Below, piece by piece: positions 1 to 5,776 of a DNA stretch of 12,749 bases. A model generated the notes under the pieces. The model worked only from the letters and a program-made list of their open reading frames with translations, was not told the origin of the DNA and searched no databases. Position numbers and translations under genes: made by a program. This stretch comes from Campylobacterales bacterium (GTDB lineage Bacteria > Campylobacterota > Campylobacteria > Campylobacterales > QNZT01): the NCBI GenBank assembly GCA_026985685.1, contig JALSQA010000169.1, positions 1 through 12,749 of the forward strand, written 5' to 3'. Every line of letters begins with the position of its first letter. The stretch's first letter is position 1.

Positions 1-1
1 A

Positions 2-616
2 CTCTTTGGAGAAAAAGCTTGGGAAATATTGGAAGAAAAAGGTGTCTATTATCCAAATATAGAAACATACCACAAACAATTAAATCCAAATGAATTCCAA
101 TACTATCCAGAAAATAAAAAATATTACACTACACAAAAAGAGAAACTAAAAATAAAATGCAACCTCACCTATCTCAAAGCCAAAGGCGTTGATCCAATGC
201 CACAGTGGGATGATAGTTACAACTTTAAAGTACCTGAAGGTGAATTTAGACTCATCACAGGAAGACACGCCCAATTTACCCAAAGTGGTACTACCAACAA
301 TATGATGTTAAGAGATCTCATACCAACAAACTACATCTGGATTAACAAACGAATCGCCACACAAAAAGGTATCAAGTTTGGAGATTTACTTGAAGTACAA
401 AGCAGTGTCGGTAAAATCCATATCAAAGCATACCCAACCGAAAAAATAGCTCCAAATCAAGTTTTCATGGTACATGGTTTTGGTGGAGAGAGTAATCAAA
501 TGCATATGGCATACGGCAATGGAGGCAATGACGCTGTACTAATCGAAGATAAAATTGAACCAGTTTACGGAGCAGCTGTTATGAATGAAACAAATGTAAC
601 AATAAAGAAAGTATAA
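2..616 (+). CDS. Molybdopterin oxidoreductase catalytic subunit, C-terminal part (Psr/Phs-like), 5' truncated
   Basis: The reading frame is open from base 2, so the gene enters from outside the window; the TTG at 29 is an internal leucine codon, not the start. About 204 C-terminal residues are visible. The segment from the GEFRLITGRH stretch to the end matches the molybdopterin-dinucleotide-binding domain that closes catalytic subunits of the DMSO reductase superfamily: a conserved RLITGRH-type strand, a TNYIWINKRIA segment, a KFGDLLEVQSS turn, and a C-terminal GAAVMNETNV tail. The overall look is closest to polysulfide/thiosulfate reductase (PsrA/PhsA) subunits, which act at the periplasmic face with iron-sulfur and membrane-anchor partners. 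The substrate cannot be set from the C-terminus, and the metal-ligand and Fe-S regions lie outside the window. The gene ends in TAA 7 bases from the oppositely oriented tRNA. Family confidence is high; Psr/Phs is inference. Confidence 0.85.
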   Translation, partial: LFGEKAWEILEEKGVYYPNIETYHKQLNPNEFQYYPENKKYYTTQKEKLKIKCNLTYLKAKGVDPMPQWDDSYNFKVPEGEFRLITGRHAQFTQSGTTNNMMLRDLIPTNYIWINKRIATQKGIKFGDLLEVQSSVGKIHIKAYPTEKIAPNQVFMVHGFGGESNQMHMAYGNGGNDAVLIEDKIEPVYGAAVMNETNVTIKKV

Positions 617-623
617 TAAATGA

Positions 624-708
624 TGGTGCGACCGGGGGGATTTGAACCCCCACACCAAAAGGCACTACCCCCTCAAGATAGCGTGTCTACCAGTTCCACC
701 ACGGTCGC
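624..708 (-). tRNA. tRNA-Leu (anticodon GAG), CCA encoded
   Basis: Read on the - strand, a 7-bp acceptor stem (GCGACCG with CGGUCGC; plus-strand 702-708 and 628-634) encloses a type II tRNA. The discriminator base is A and CCA is encoded at 624-626. The D arm carries GGUAGAC, the T arm has GGGGG-UUCAAAU-CCCCC, and an enlarged variable arm is present, as in tRNA-Leu. The anticodon stem CUAUC/GGUAG holds loop UUGAGGG at plus 670-676, giving anticodon GAG (plus 672-674) for CUC/CUU codons. The length is 85 nt with CCA. It lies downstream of atpE on the same strand, separated by a long palindrome, and has no obvious separate promoter in the roughly 50-base gap. It may be processed from an atpE read-through transcript. 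Confidence 0.96.
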
Positions 709-717
709 ATATATTTG

Positions 718-748
718 GGGTCAGGGTTTAAAAATTAAACCCTGACCC
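718..748. repeat. Perfect 14-bp inverted repeat (REP-like or bidirectional terminator) between atpE and tRNA-Leu
   Basis: GGGTCAGGGTTTAA (718-731) is exactly complementary to TTAAACCCTGACCC (735-748), with only three bases (732-734) between the arms. The stem is GC-rich at its base and AT-rich at its tip. Neither strand has a run of U after the stem, so it is not a textbook intrinsic terminator. The GGGGTCAGG-type start resembles the short palindromes (REP) mobilised by REP-associated tyrosine transposases. It could still block or slow transcription leaving atpE before tRNA-Leu. The inverted repeat is certain; its role is inference. Confidence 0.9.
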
Positions 749-758
749 TACTAGGATA

Positions 759-1070
759 CTAACCTAAAAATGGGTTAGCATAAAGAGCGATCAATGCAAT
801 AACCAATGCATAGATAACTTGTGCTTCGATCATCGCTAGTGCGATAAACATTGTAGTCATTAGTTTACCACCAAGACCTGGGTTTCTTGCAGTACCTGCG
901 ATTGTAGCAGCAGCTGTATGACCCATACCGATAGCACCACCAAGTGCAGCTAGACCAAGACCAACACCAGCAGCTAGTACTGAGTAAGCTTTAAGAGTTT
1001 CGTTTGCAGCATCTTCACCTGCAAATGCAGCAGTTGCAATAGCAACCATCAAAAATAGAATCTTCTTCAT
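759..1070 (-). CDS. atpE: F0F1 ATP synthase subunit c
   Basis: This is the membrane c-ring subunit of F-type ATP synthase, which carries ions through F0. The 103-residue protein starts with a signal-peptide-like leader (MKKILFLMVAIATAAFA, residues 1-17), as is usual for this subunit in Campylobacterota. Helix 1 is glycine/alanine-rich (about 28-60). The polar loop has the signature RNPGL (62-66). Helix 2 (about 70-98) carries the ion-binding carboxylate E82 in the sequence MIEAQVIYAL. The residue after it is Ala rather than the Ser of sodium-binding rings, so proton coupling is more likely (inference). The ATG at 1068-1070 has a strong AAGGAG ribosome site (plus 1078-1083) seven bases upstream. 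The gene lies 108 bases after pnp, with its own promoter-like sequence and a leader stem-loop, and it is separate from the other atp genes. Confidence 0.97.
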   Translation of the reverse strand: MKKILFLMVAIATAAFAGEDAANETLKAYSVLAAGVGLGLAALGGAIGMGHTAAATIAGTARNPGLGGKLMTTMFIALAMIEAQVIYALVIALIALYANPFLG

Positions 1071-1099
1071 GGAAGTTCTCCTTAATAAAAATTTCGTTT

Positions 1100-1143
1100 T
1101 TCAAAGTCCGTTCGGCTTGCGTATCCCTACTTATCACTTTGAA
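1100..1143 (-). promoter_or_regulatory. Structured atpE leader: 8-bp stem-loop predicted at the mRNA 5' end
   Basis: On the - strand, UUCAAAGU (plus 1136-1143) pairs perfectly with ACUUUGAA (plus 1100-1107). The pair closes a 28-nt interior that contains the small inverted repeats GUA-GGGA-UAC and CCG-AA-CGG. If the -10 box at 1150-1155 is used, transcription would begin at or next to 1143, which puts this stem at the extreme 5' end of the mRNA. An AT-rich, apparently unpaired stretch with the AAGGAG site follows. A 5'-terminal stem is a known way to protect a highly expressed mRNA from decay. The pairing is seen; the function is inference. Confidence 0.6.
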
Positions 1144-1148
1144 GGGGA

Positions 1149-1175
1149 GATTTTACCCAAAAATAGGTAAAAATC
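1149..1175 (-). promoter_or_regulatory. atpE promoter candidate overlapping a hairpin just after pnp
   Basis: On the - strand a T-rich run is followed by TTTTTGGGTAAAAT, with a -10 box TAAAAT at plus 1150-1155. This agrees with the housekeeping promoter pattern of Campylobacter relatives: T-rich upstream region, G near -14, weak or absent -35. The same bases form an imperfect hairpin, GATTTTTACC with GGTAAAATC (arms plus 1166-1175 and 1149-1157, one bulge), that begins 3 bases after the pnp stop. The hairpin lacks a U-run, so it may mark the pnp mRNA end or a processing point rather than a canonical terminator. Confidence 0.5.
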
Positions 1176-1178
1176 ACT

Positions 1179-3392
1179 TTAAACTTTTTCGATAAGTTCA
1201 AGTTCTACTTTATGACCTTTAACAGAGAGAACTTTTACTTTTACTTTATCACCTATTGACAATATATCAGTCACTTTATCAACTCTCTCATCAGAAAGTT
1301 TTGAGATATGCAACAAACCATCAATACCACCAGGAAGTCCTACAAAAGCACCAAAATCAACAATACGTTTGACTTCACCATCAAAAACTTGTCCCTCTTC
1401 AAACTTTGGCATATCTTTTTTCTCACGTTTGTTATCACGTTTTTTAGCTGAGAGTTCTTTGATATAATCACAAGCAGCACTTACCTGCACTTTACTTGCA
1501 CCTTCAACTTTAACTTGTCCACTCTCTTTATCCAAATCTACAGAAACTTCAAATCTTTCGATTATCTCTTTGATCGTTTTACCAGCTTGTCCGATTATCG
1601 CACCAAAAGTTGAAGGATCAAGTGAAAAAACTTTATGAGAAGGTAATGCATTTTCATTTAGTTCTATTTTTGAAGCAGCTTCTTCCATGATTGAAAGGAT
1701 ATGATCACGCCCTCTTGTGGCTTGTTCGAGTGCCTCTTTGAGTGTATTTTGATCAATACCGCCAAGTTTGATATCCATCTGCAAAGCTGTGATACCATCT
1801 TTTGTACCAGCAACTTTAAAATCCATATCACCATCATGATCTTCCAATCCCATGATATCGGTTAAAATCGCATATTTATCATCTTCTACTACCAATCCCA
1901 TTGCTACACCAGCAACAAGTTTTTCGACTTCAATTCCAGCAGCTTTAAGAGCCAAAGACCCACCACAAACTGTTGCCATAGATGATGAACCATTTGATTC
2001 TAATATTTCTGAAACTACACGAACTGTTTGGCTATTATCAAGATGGATAGAAGGTTCTATTGCTCTTTTTGCAAGATTTCCATGTCCTAACTCTCTACGT
2101 CCCGGAGGTCTGAGCGGACTTGCTTCCCCTACTGAAAATCCTGGAAAATTATAATGCACCATGAAGTTTTCATAATGAACATCTTTATCAGATAGAGAAT
2201 CGTACATTTGTGCATCTTTACCACCACCTAAAGTAACAGTAACCAATGCCTGAGTCTGACCACGTGTAAATAGACAGGAACTATGAACAGAAGGAAGTAT
2301 ATTTGTCTCTATATCAATAGGTCTCACCTCCTCCAGAGCACGTCCATCAGCACGTCTTCTATCATTTAAGATCATGCTTCTTACCATATTTCTTTTATAG
2401 ATATTTACCATTTTTGAGATGATCGCTTCATCCCACTCTTCACGCTGTGCAGTCTCATCTTCTGATACTTTTTTGATGATATTATTTAACTCACTTGCTC
2501 TTTCACTTTTTGCCATTTTATTAATAGCATCTTTAATCTCTTCTTTATAAAATTCATCAAGATAAACTAAGATACTATCGTGGATTTTATCCTCTTTTAG
2601 AGTAAGATTAGAAGAAGGTTTTTTAAGCTCTTTAAAACCTTTTTCATAATTTTCACTAGCCTTTTGGATACCTTTTGAAGCTATTGATAATGCTTCTAAA
2701 ATTTCATCATTGCCAAGCTCATTCATCTGATACTGAGTTATGATTTCATCATCCATCATCATAGGTACCATTAGAGGATCAGGAGTAACCATAGGCATAA
2801 CTTCTACATCTTCAGTACCAATAGCTCGCATCTCAATCATCAAAATTTCATCTTTTGTACCAGAAACAAATAGATCAAGTGTACTCTCTAATAATTGACT
2901 TTTTGTAGGATTGATAATATACTCTCCATCAATACGACCAACTCTGATAGCTGCAACATTTTTATCAACTGGTAAATCACTAAGGTACAAAGCTGCTGAA
3001 GCACCATTTAGTGCTAATGTCTGAAGATCAACTTCAGGGTCACTGCTAAGTACAAAAAGTACTATTTGTGTAGGATAAGCATATCCTTTTGGGAAAAGCG
3101 GTCTTAAACTTCTGTCTATAATACGTGAAGTAAGTGTTTCAAAATCCCCAGGTTTTGTTTCACGCTTGATATAACCACCAGGGATTTTAGCTGCGGCATA
3201 ACTTTTTTCTATATATTGTACAGTCAGAGGTAAAAAATCTTCTTCTACCATTTTATCATCACGTGCTACAGTCGCTAATATAACAGCATTTTTTTCGCGG
3301 ACCAATACCGCTCCTGCTGCTTGTTTAGCAACCTTATCTATCTCATATATCTCTTCTTTATTGTTAACATTGATGCTTACAGTGCAACCCAT
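1179..3392 (-). CDS. pnp: Polyribonucleotide nucleotidyltransferase (PNPase)
   Basis: PNPase is a phosphate-dependent 3'-5' exoribonuclease that degrades mRNA and can also add tails, working as a trimer in the cytoplasm. The 737-residue protein has the full layout: a first RNase PH core (about 10-150), a helical linker (about 225-320), a second RNase PH core (about 330-570), a KH domain with the IIGQAGK loop (599-605), and an S1 domain (about 667-735). The PGRRELGHG segment (430-438) and the metal-binding aspartates D518 and D524 in DHDGDMDF align with E. coli D486 and D492, so the enzyme should be active. A methionine-rich stretch at 199-213 is unusual. The ATG at 3390-3392 directly follows the TAG of the upstream gene. 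An AAGGAG site (plus 3401-3406) lies inside that gene's end, so the two are translationally linked. Confidence 0.98.
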   Translation of the reverse strand: MGCTVSINVNNKEEIYEIDKVAKQAAGAVLVREKNAVILATVARDDKMVEEDFLPLTVQYIEKSYAAAKIPGGYIKRETKPGDFETLTSRIIDRSLRPLFPKGYAYPTQIVLFVLSSDPEVDLQTLALNGASAALYLSDLPVDKNVAAIRVGRIDGEYIINPTKSQLLESTLDLFVSGTKDEILMIEMRAIGTEDVEVMPMVTPDPLMVPMMMDDEIITQYQMNELGNDEILEALSIASKGIQKASENYEKGFKELKKPSSNLTLKEDKIHDSILVYLDEFYKEEIKDAINKMAKSERASELNNIIKKVSEDETAQREEWDEAIISKMVNIYKRNMVRSMILNDRRRADGRALEEVRPIDIETNILPSVHSSCLFTRGQTQALVTVTLGGGKDAQMYDSLSDKDVHYENFMVHYNFPGFSVGEASPLRPPGRRELGHGNLAKRAIEPSIHLDNSQTVRVVSEILESNGSSSMATVCGGSLALKAAGIEVEKLVAGVAMGLVVEDDKYAILTDIMGLEDHDGDMDFKVAGTKDGITALQMDIKLGGIDQNTLKEALEQATRGRDHILSIMEEAASKIELNENALPSHKVFSLDPSTFGAIIGQAGKTIKEIIERFEVSVDLDKESGQVKVEGASKVQVSAACDYIKELSAKKRDNKREKKDMPKFEEGQVFDGEVKRIVDFGAFVGLPGGIDGLLHISKLSDERVDKVTDILSIGDKVKVKVLSVKGHKVELELIEKV

Positions 3393-4091
3393 CTATACTT
3401 CTCCTTTTTTTAATGGCAAAAAATGATTGCATTTATCTAACATTTCAATCACTTTTTTTGGTTTAATCTCTGGTAAATCTTTATAATAATACGAAACTCG
3501 AATAAAATCTTTTATCTGATGTAGTGTATAAATTTTATCAACCTTCATATCCAAAACTCCAAACAAATCATCTGCTAAAAATGGTGTAGCCAAAGATACC
3601 TTTTTGATACCTAAATTAATCACACTTTTTAATGCACACATAGCATTTAATCCTGTTTCACAGCCTTCATCAATTAACAAAATATTTCTATCTTGCAAAT
3701 CACTGATAGGCAATCCTTTGCGATAACGATTTTGATAACCCTGGATATATTTATAAAAAAGTCTTTCACCTTCTTGATAGATAAAATCCATAGGAATACC
3801 AAAACTTTTAACCAATTTTTCTTCTATAACAATATCATTGGTTTCACTCACCATACCAAGCTGGCATTCATCATTGTAGGGTGCAAGGATTGCTTCACTA
3901 AAGAGCAGATCAAAATCTAGCTCAAAGCGTTGTGATAATTTAGAGGCGATCTCAACTGCTCCACTTGAAAGAGCAATTAAAACCCATTTTTCATGTTGCA
4001 TCACTTTAACAGGCAATATCTCTACTAAAGCTTTATATGCATCTTTTCGATCTTCAAAAAGATATGTATCAAAATTTGAATTTTCTACCAT
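3393..4091 (-). CDS. Phosphoribosyltransferase-like protein, substrate unknown
   Basis: This is a 232-residue protein with a type I phosphoribosyltransferase look. A FEDRKDAYKALVEIL start is followed by a WVLIALSSGAVEIA strand-loop (about 38-49), which corresponds to the pyrophosphate loop. The PRPP-binding motif is ILLIDEGCETGLNAM (about 137-151). The usual Asp-Asp pair of the PRPP motif is Asp-Glu here, which such enzymes tolerate. I cannot name the substrate. I chose the ATG at 4089-4091 because family members begin close to the F-x-DR helix. In-frame starts further upstream (to 4157) would add a hydrophobic leader lying inside the preceding J-domain gene. With the chosen start it overlaps that gene by 23 bases, and its TAG abuts the pnp ATG. 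It sits in the same place as an uncharacterised gene beside pnp in H. pylori (from memory). A role linked to RNA or nucleotide turnover is only a guess from context. Confidence 0.8.
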   Translation of the reverse strand: MVENSNFDTYLFEDRKDAYKALVEILPVKVMQHEKWVLIALSSGAVEIASKLSQRFELDFDLLFSEAILAPYNDECQLGMVSETNDIVIEEKLVKSFGIPMDFIYQEGERLFYKYIQGYQNRYRKGLPISDLQDRNILLIDEGCETGLNAMCALKSVINLGIKKVSLATPFLADDLFGVLDMKVDKIYTLHQIKDFIRVSYYYKDLPEIKPKKVIEMLDKCNHFLPLKKGEV

Positions 4092-4347
4092 AATCACTTT
4101 CTGGGTACTGTTTTTGTACCTCTTCATCACTAAAACTAAACCTATAATGAAACACATACTCTTTTAATAAAGTATATGCTTCATTGAGTTTTTGCATTTT
4201 ACTATCTTCTTGATTAAAATCAGGATGATAGCGTTTACTAAGCTCTCTATAACGTTTTTTTATATCTTCATAAGAGACTAAAACAGGCAGTTCCATCACT
4301 TCTAAAGCATTGTGTAAAGCTTTGCTTATATCATCTTTATTTTGCAT
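4069..4347 (-). CDS. Short J-domain (DnaJ-like) protein
   Basis: This is a 92-residue protein that is little more than a J domain. The helix SYEDIKKRYRELSKRY leads into the HPD triad (about 41-43) that stimulates Hsp70/DnaK ATPase activity, followed by the helix MQKLNEAYTLLKEYVF. The C-terminal tail ends in a charged segment (SDYGRKFKF). There is no Gly/Phe region, zinc-binding region, client domain or membrane segment, so it probably recruits DnaK to a specific partner rather than acting as a general DnaJ. The start is uncertain: ATG at 4345-4347 (chosen, 11-base overlap with the mlaD end) or TTG at 4354-4356. Neither has a clear ribosome site, which suggests translation by coupling to the upstream gene. 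It overlaps the downstream phosphoribosyltransferase gene. Its partner is unknown. Confidence 0.85.
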   Translation of the reverse strand: MQNKDDISKALHNALEVMELPVLVSYEDIKKRYRELSKRYHPDFNQEDSKMQKLNEAYTLLKEYVFHYRFSFSDEEVQKQYPESDYGRKFKF

Positions 4348-5773
4348 AAGAGCCAAGATTCTGACTTAATATCAACTTTTTAAGATCATCATCCATAAAA
4401 CGAATACCTACTCCAACAAAGGCATTTTTAGTACGTTTGTTTAAGAAATTATCATAACCTCCATAAAGATCTACATGTTTTAAGAAGTTATACCTTGCAC
4501 TGATTTTAGCATGAGGTTTATCACCACGAATGTCATTTTGTGCATTAAAATCAAATACTTCTGCACTTGCCTGTAATGTATCATCTAACATATAATAATC
4601 CATACCAGCACCTACTGTACTTTCTAAGATACCAGTTCTTAGCACTACATCATCAATACGTTTTGCAATTTGGGCAGAGATAAGAACATTTGATGATTCA
4701 TGTTTTTTAGGCTCTATAAGAGTTCCATCTTCATTCATCCTTGAGTAATCATCCATACCTACAACTCCAAATCGATACTGTTTTGTATCACTTGGTATAT
4801 AGTTTAACCCTAAATATCCTTTAGTATAACTATCATCACTCATGTATTCTGTGTGCATTGCTACTTCTAATTTGACTTTGTCAATAGTATCAAGCAGTGA
4901 TTCTACTTTGTCAAATGTATCTGTTCCAGAACTAAAAAATGAATCTGCTGATACAAGCGTATTGTTAAGTGGTGTACGATTTTTGGCGATAATAGCACTT
5001 AAATCATCTCCGATTTTGGTAAATTTATCCGCTAGACGAGGCATTTTTTCTTTTATATCCGCAGAAGCTGTTTTTAAATCTTTAACAAGAGTATCTAAAT
5101 TAGCAAGAATTTGAGGAAGCCTTCCATTAATCGTATCTGCTGTTTGTTTAAAACCTTCTCCAACATCTGAAAGGTTTTTGGCCATTTTATTAAAGTTTGT
5201 AATCGTACTTTTTAAAATATCTAAACTTGTTAATGCCTTCAACTCCTGGGTAATTTTTTCCAGATTTGCAAATGTCATTTTTAAATTTTCTCTAGTCTGG
5301 GGATTCATGACTTCTCTAAACTCTTTTATGAAAGATTTAAATTCATTTGCTGCTTTTGCCATAGAATCACTAGCGTCCTGGATACTTAAAAGTTCAGGTG
5401 CAGTTGTGATGATATCACTGGTATGTAAGTACTCTTTTGATTTGCCTAAGGATATCTCTAAATAACGTCCACCAAGTAAAGACTCCTGGATAGGTTTGAT
5501 AACAGAATCTTTTGGAACTTTGATTTGTTCATATATAAAAAGTGTTGCCAGAATGCCATCACCTTCAATGCCTAAACTTTTGATATATCCTACTTCAAAA
5601 CCATTTGCTTTGACTTTAGAATTTTCACTAAGTCCAGCTGCATTTTTTAGATGAGCTTTTAAAATATAACCCTCTTTTGAAAGATTTTTAAAGCTACCAA
5701 CTTGCGTACTCAAAGCAAACATCAACAAAAATCCAACAAAAACGAATAATCCTACTTTTACTTCACGATTCAT
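4337..5773 (-). CDS. MCE/MlaD-family lipid transport protein with beta-rich C-terminal domain
   Basis: This is a periplasm-facing, inner-membrane-anchored MCE protein expected to move phospholipid or other lipids between the two membranes with an MlaE/MlaF-type ABC transporter. It has 478 residues. One N-terminal membrane helix (about 7-23) is followed by a single MCE domain (about 36-113: an LKNAAGLSENSKVKANG core and a later LLGGRYLEISLG strand). Next comes a long helical region of low complexity (about 130-297), as in tube-forming MCE proteins. Last is a stretch rich in alternating aromatic/hydrophobic strands (about 300-462), ending FVGVGIRFMDDDLKKL. No mlaE or mlaF lies nearby in the window. 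The ATG at 5771-5773 has an AAGGAT site (plus 5779-5784) inside the end of lptD, with a 3-base gap between the genes. The MCE call is firm; an outer-membrane contact for the C-terminal domain is inference. Confidence 0.9.
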   Translation of the reverse strand: MNREVKVGLFVFVGFLLMFALSTQVGSFKNLSKEGYILKAHLKNAAGLSENSKVKANGFEVGYIKSLGIEGDGILATLFIYEQIKVPKDSVIKPIQESLLGGRYLEISLGKSKEYLHTSDIITTAPELLSIQDASDSMAKAANEFKSFIKEFREVMNPQTRENLKMTFANLEKITQELKALTSLDILKSTITNFNKMAKNLSDVGEGFKQTADTINGRLPQILANLDTLVKDLKTASADIKEKMPRLADKFTKIGDDLSAIIAKNRTPLNNTLVSADSFFSSGTDTFDKVESLLDTIDKVKLEVAMHTEYMSDDSYTKGYLGLNYIPSDTKQYRFGVVGMDDYSRMNEDGTLIEPKKHESSNVLISAQIAKRIDDVVLRTGILESTVGAGMDYYMLDDTLQASAEVFDFNAQNDIRGDKPHAKISARYNFLKHVDLYGGYDNFLNKRTKNAFVGVGIRFMDDDLKKLILSQNLGSYAK

Positions 5774-5776
5774 CTT

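Noticed and set aside
29..616. Complete 195-residue protein starting at TTG 29
   Set aside because: The frame is open to base 2 with matching coding sequence, and the product is clearly the C-terminal domain of a much larger molybdoenzyme.
759..1070. Sodium-coupled c subunit
   Set aside because: The residue after the key Glu is Ala instead of Ser, and no matching Gln is seen in helix 1, so the sodium-binding set is absent.
1108..1143. Possible c-di-GMP-I riboswitch in the atpE leader (an ACGCAAGCC-like string)
   Set aside because: Only a short string resembles the motif; the second helix, the tetraloop/receptor elements and the overall length of about 80-100 nt are missing.
1852..2154. 100-codon open frame on the + strand inside pnp
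   Set aside because: It lies wholly opposite conserved second-core PNPase sequence, has serine/proline-rich composition typical of an antisense frame, and has no ribosome site or family resemblance.
4092..4157. Upstream in-frame extension of the phosphoribosyltransferase with a hydrophobic MCFIIGLVLV start
   Set aside because: It would overlap the J-domain gene by almost 90 bases and add a short hydrophobic leader that is the shadow of the J-domain coding sequence; the ATG at 4091 fits the family start better.
4842..5465. Two + strand open frames inside the MCE gene
   Set aside because: Both are antisense to the helical region of the MCE protein and look like reverse-complement shadows; no promoter or ribosome site was found.
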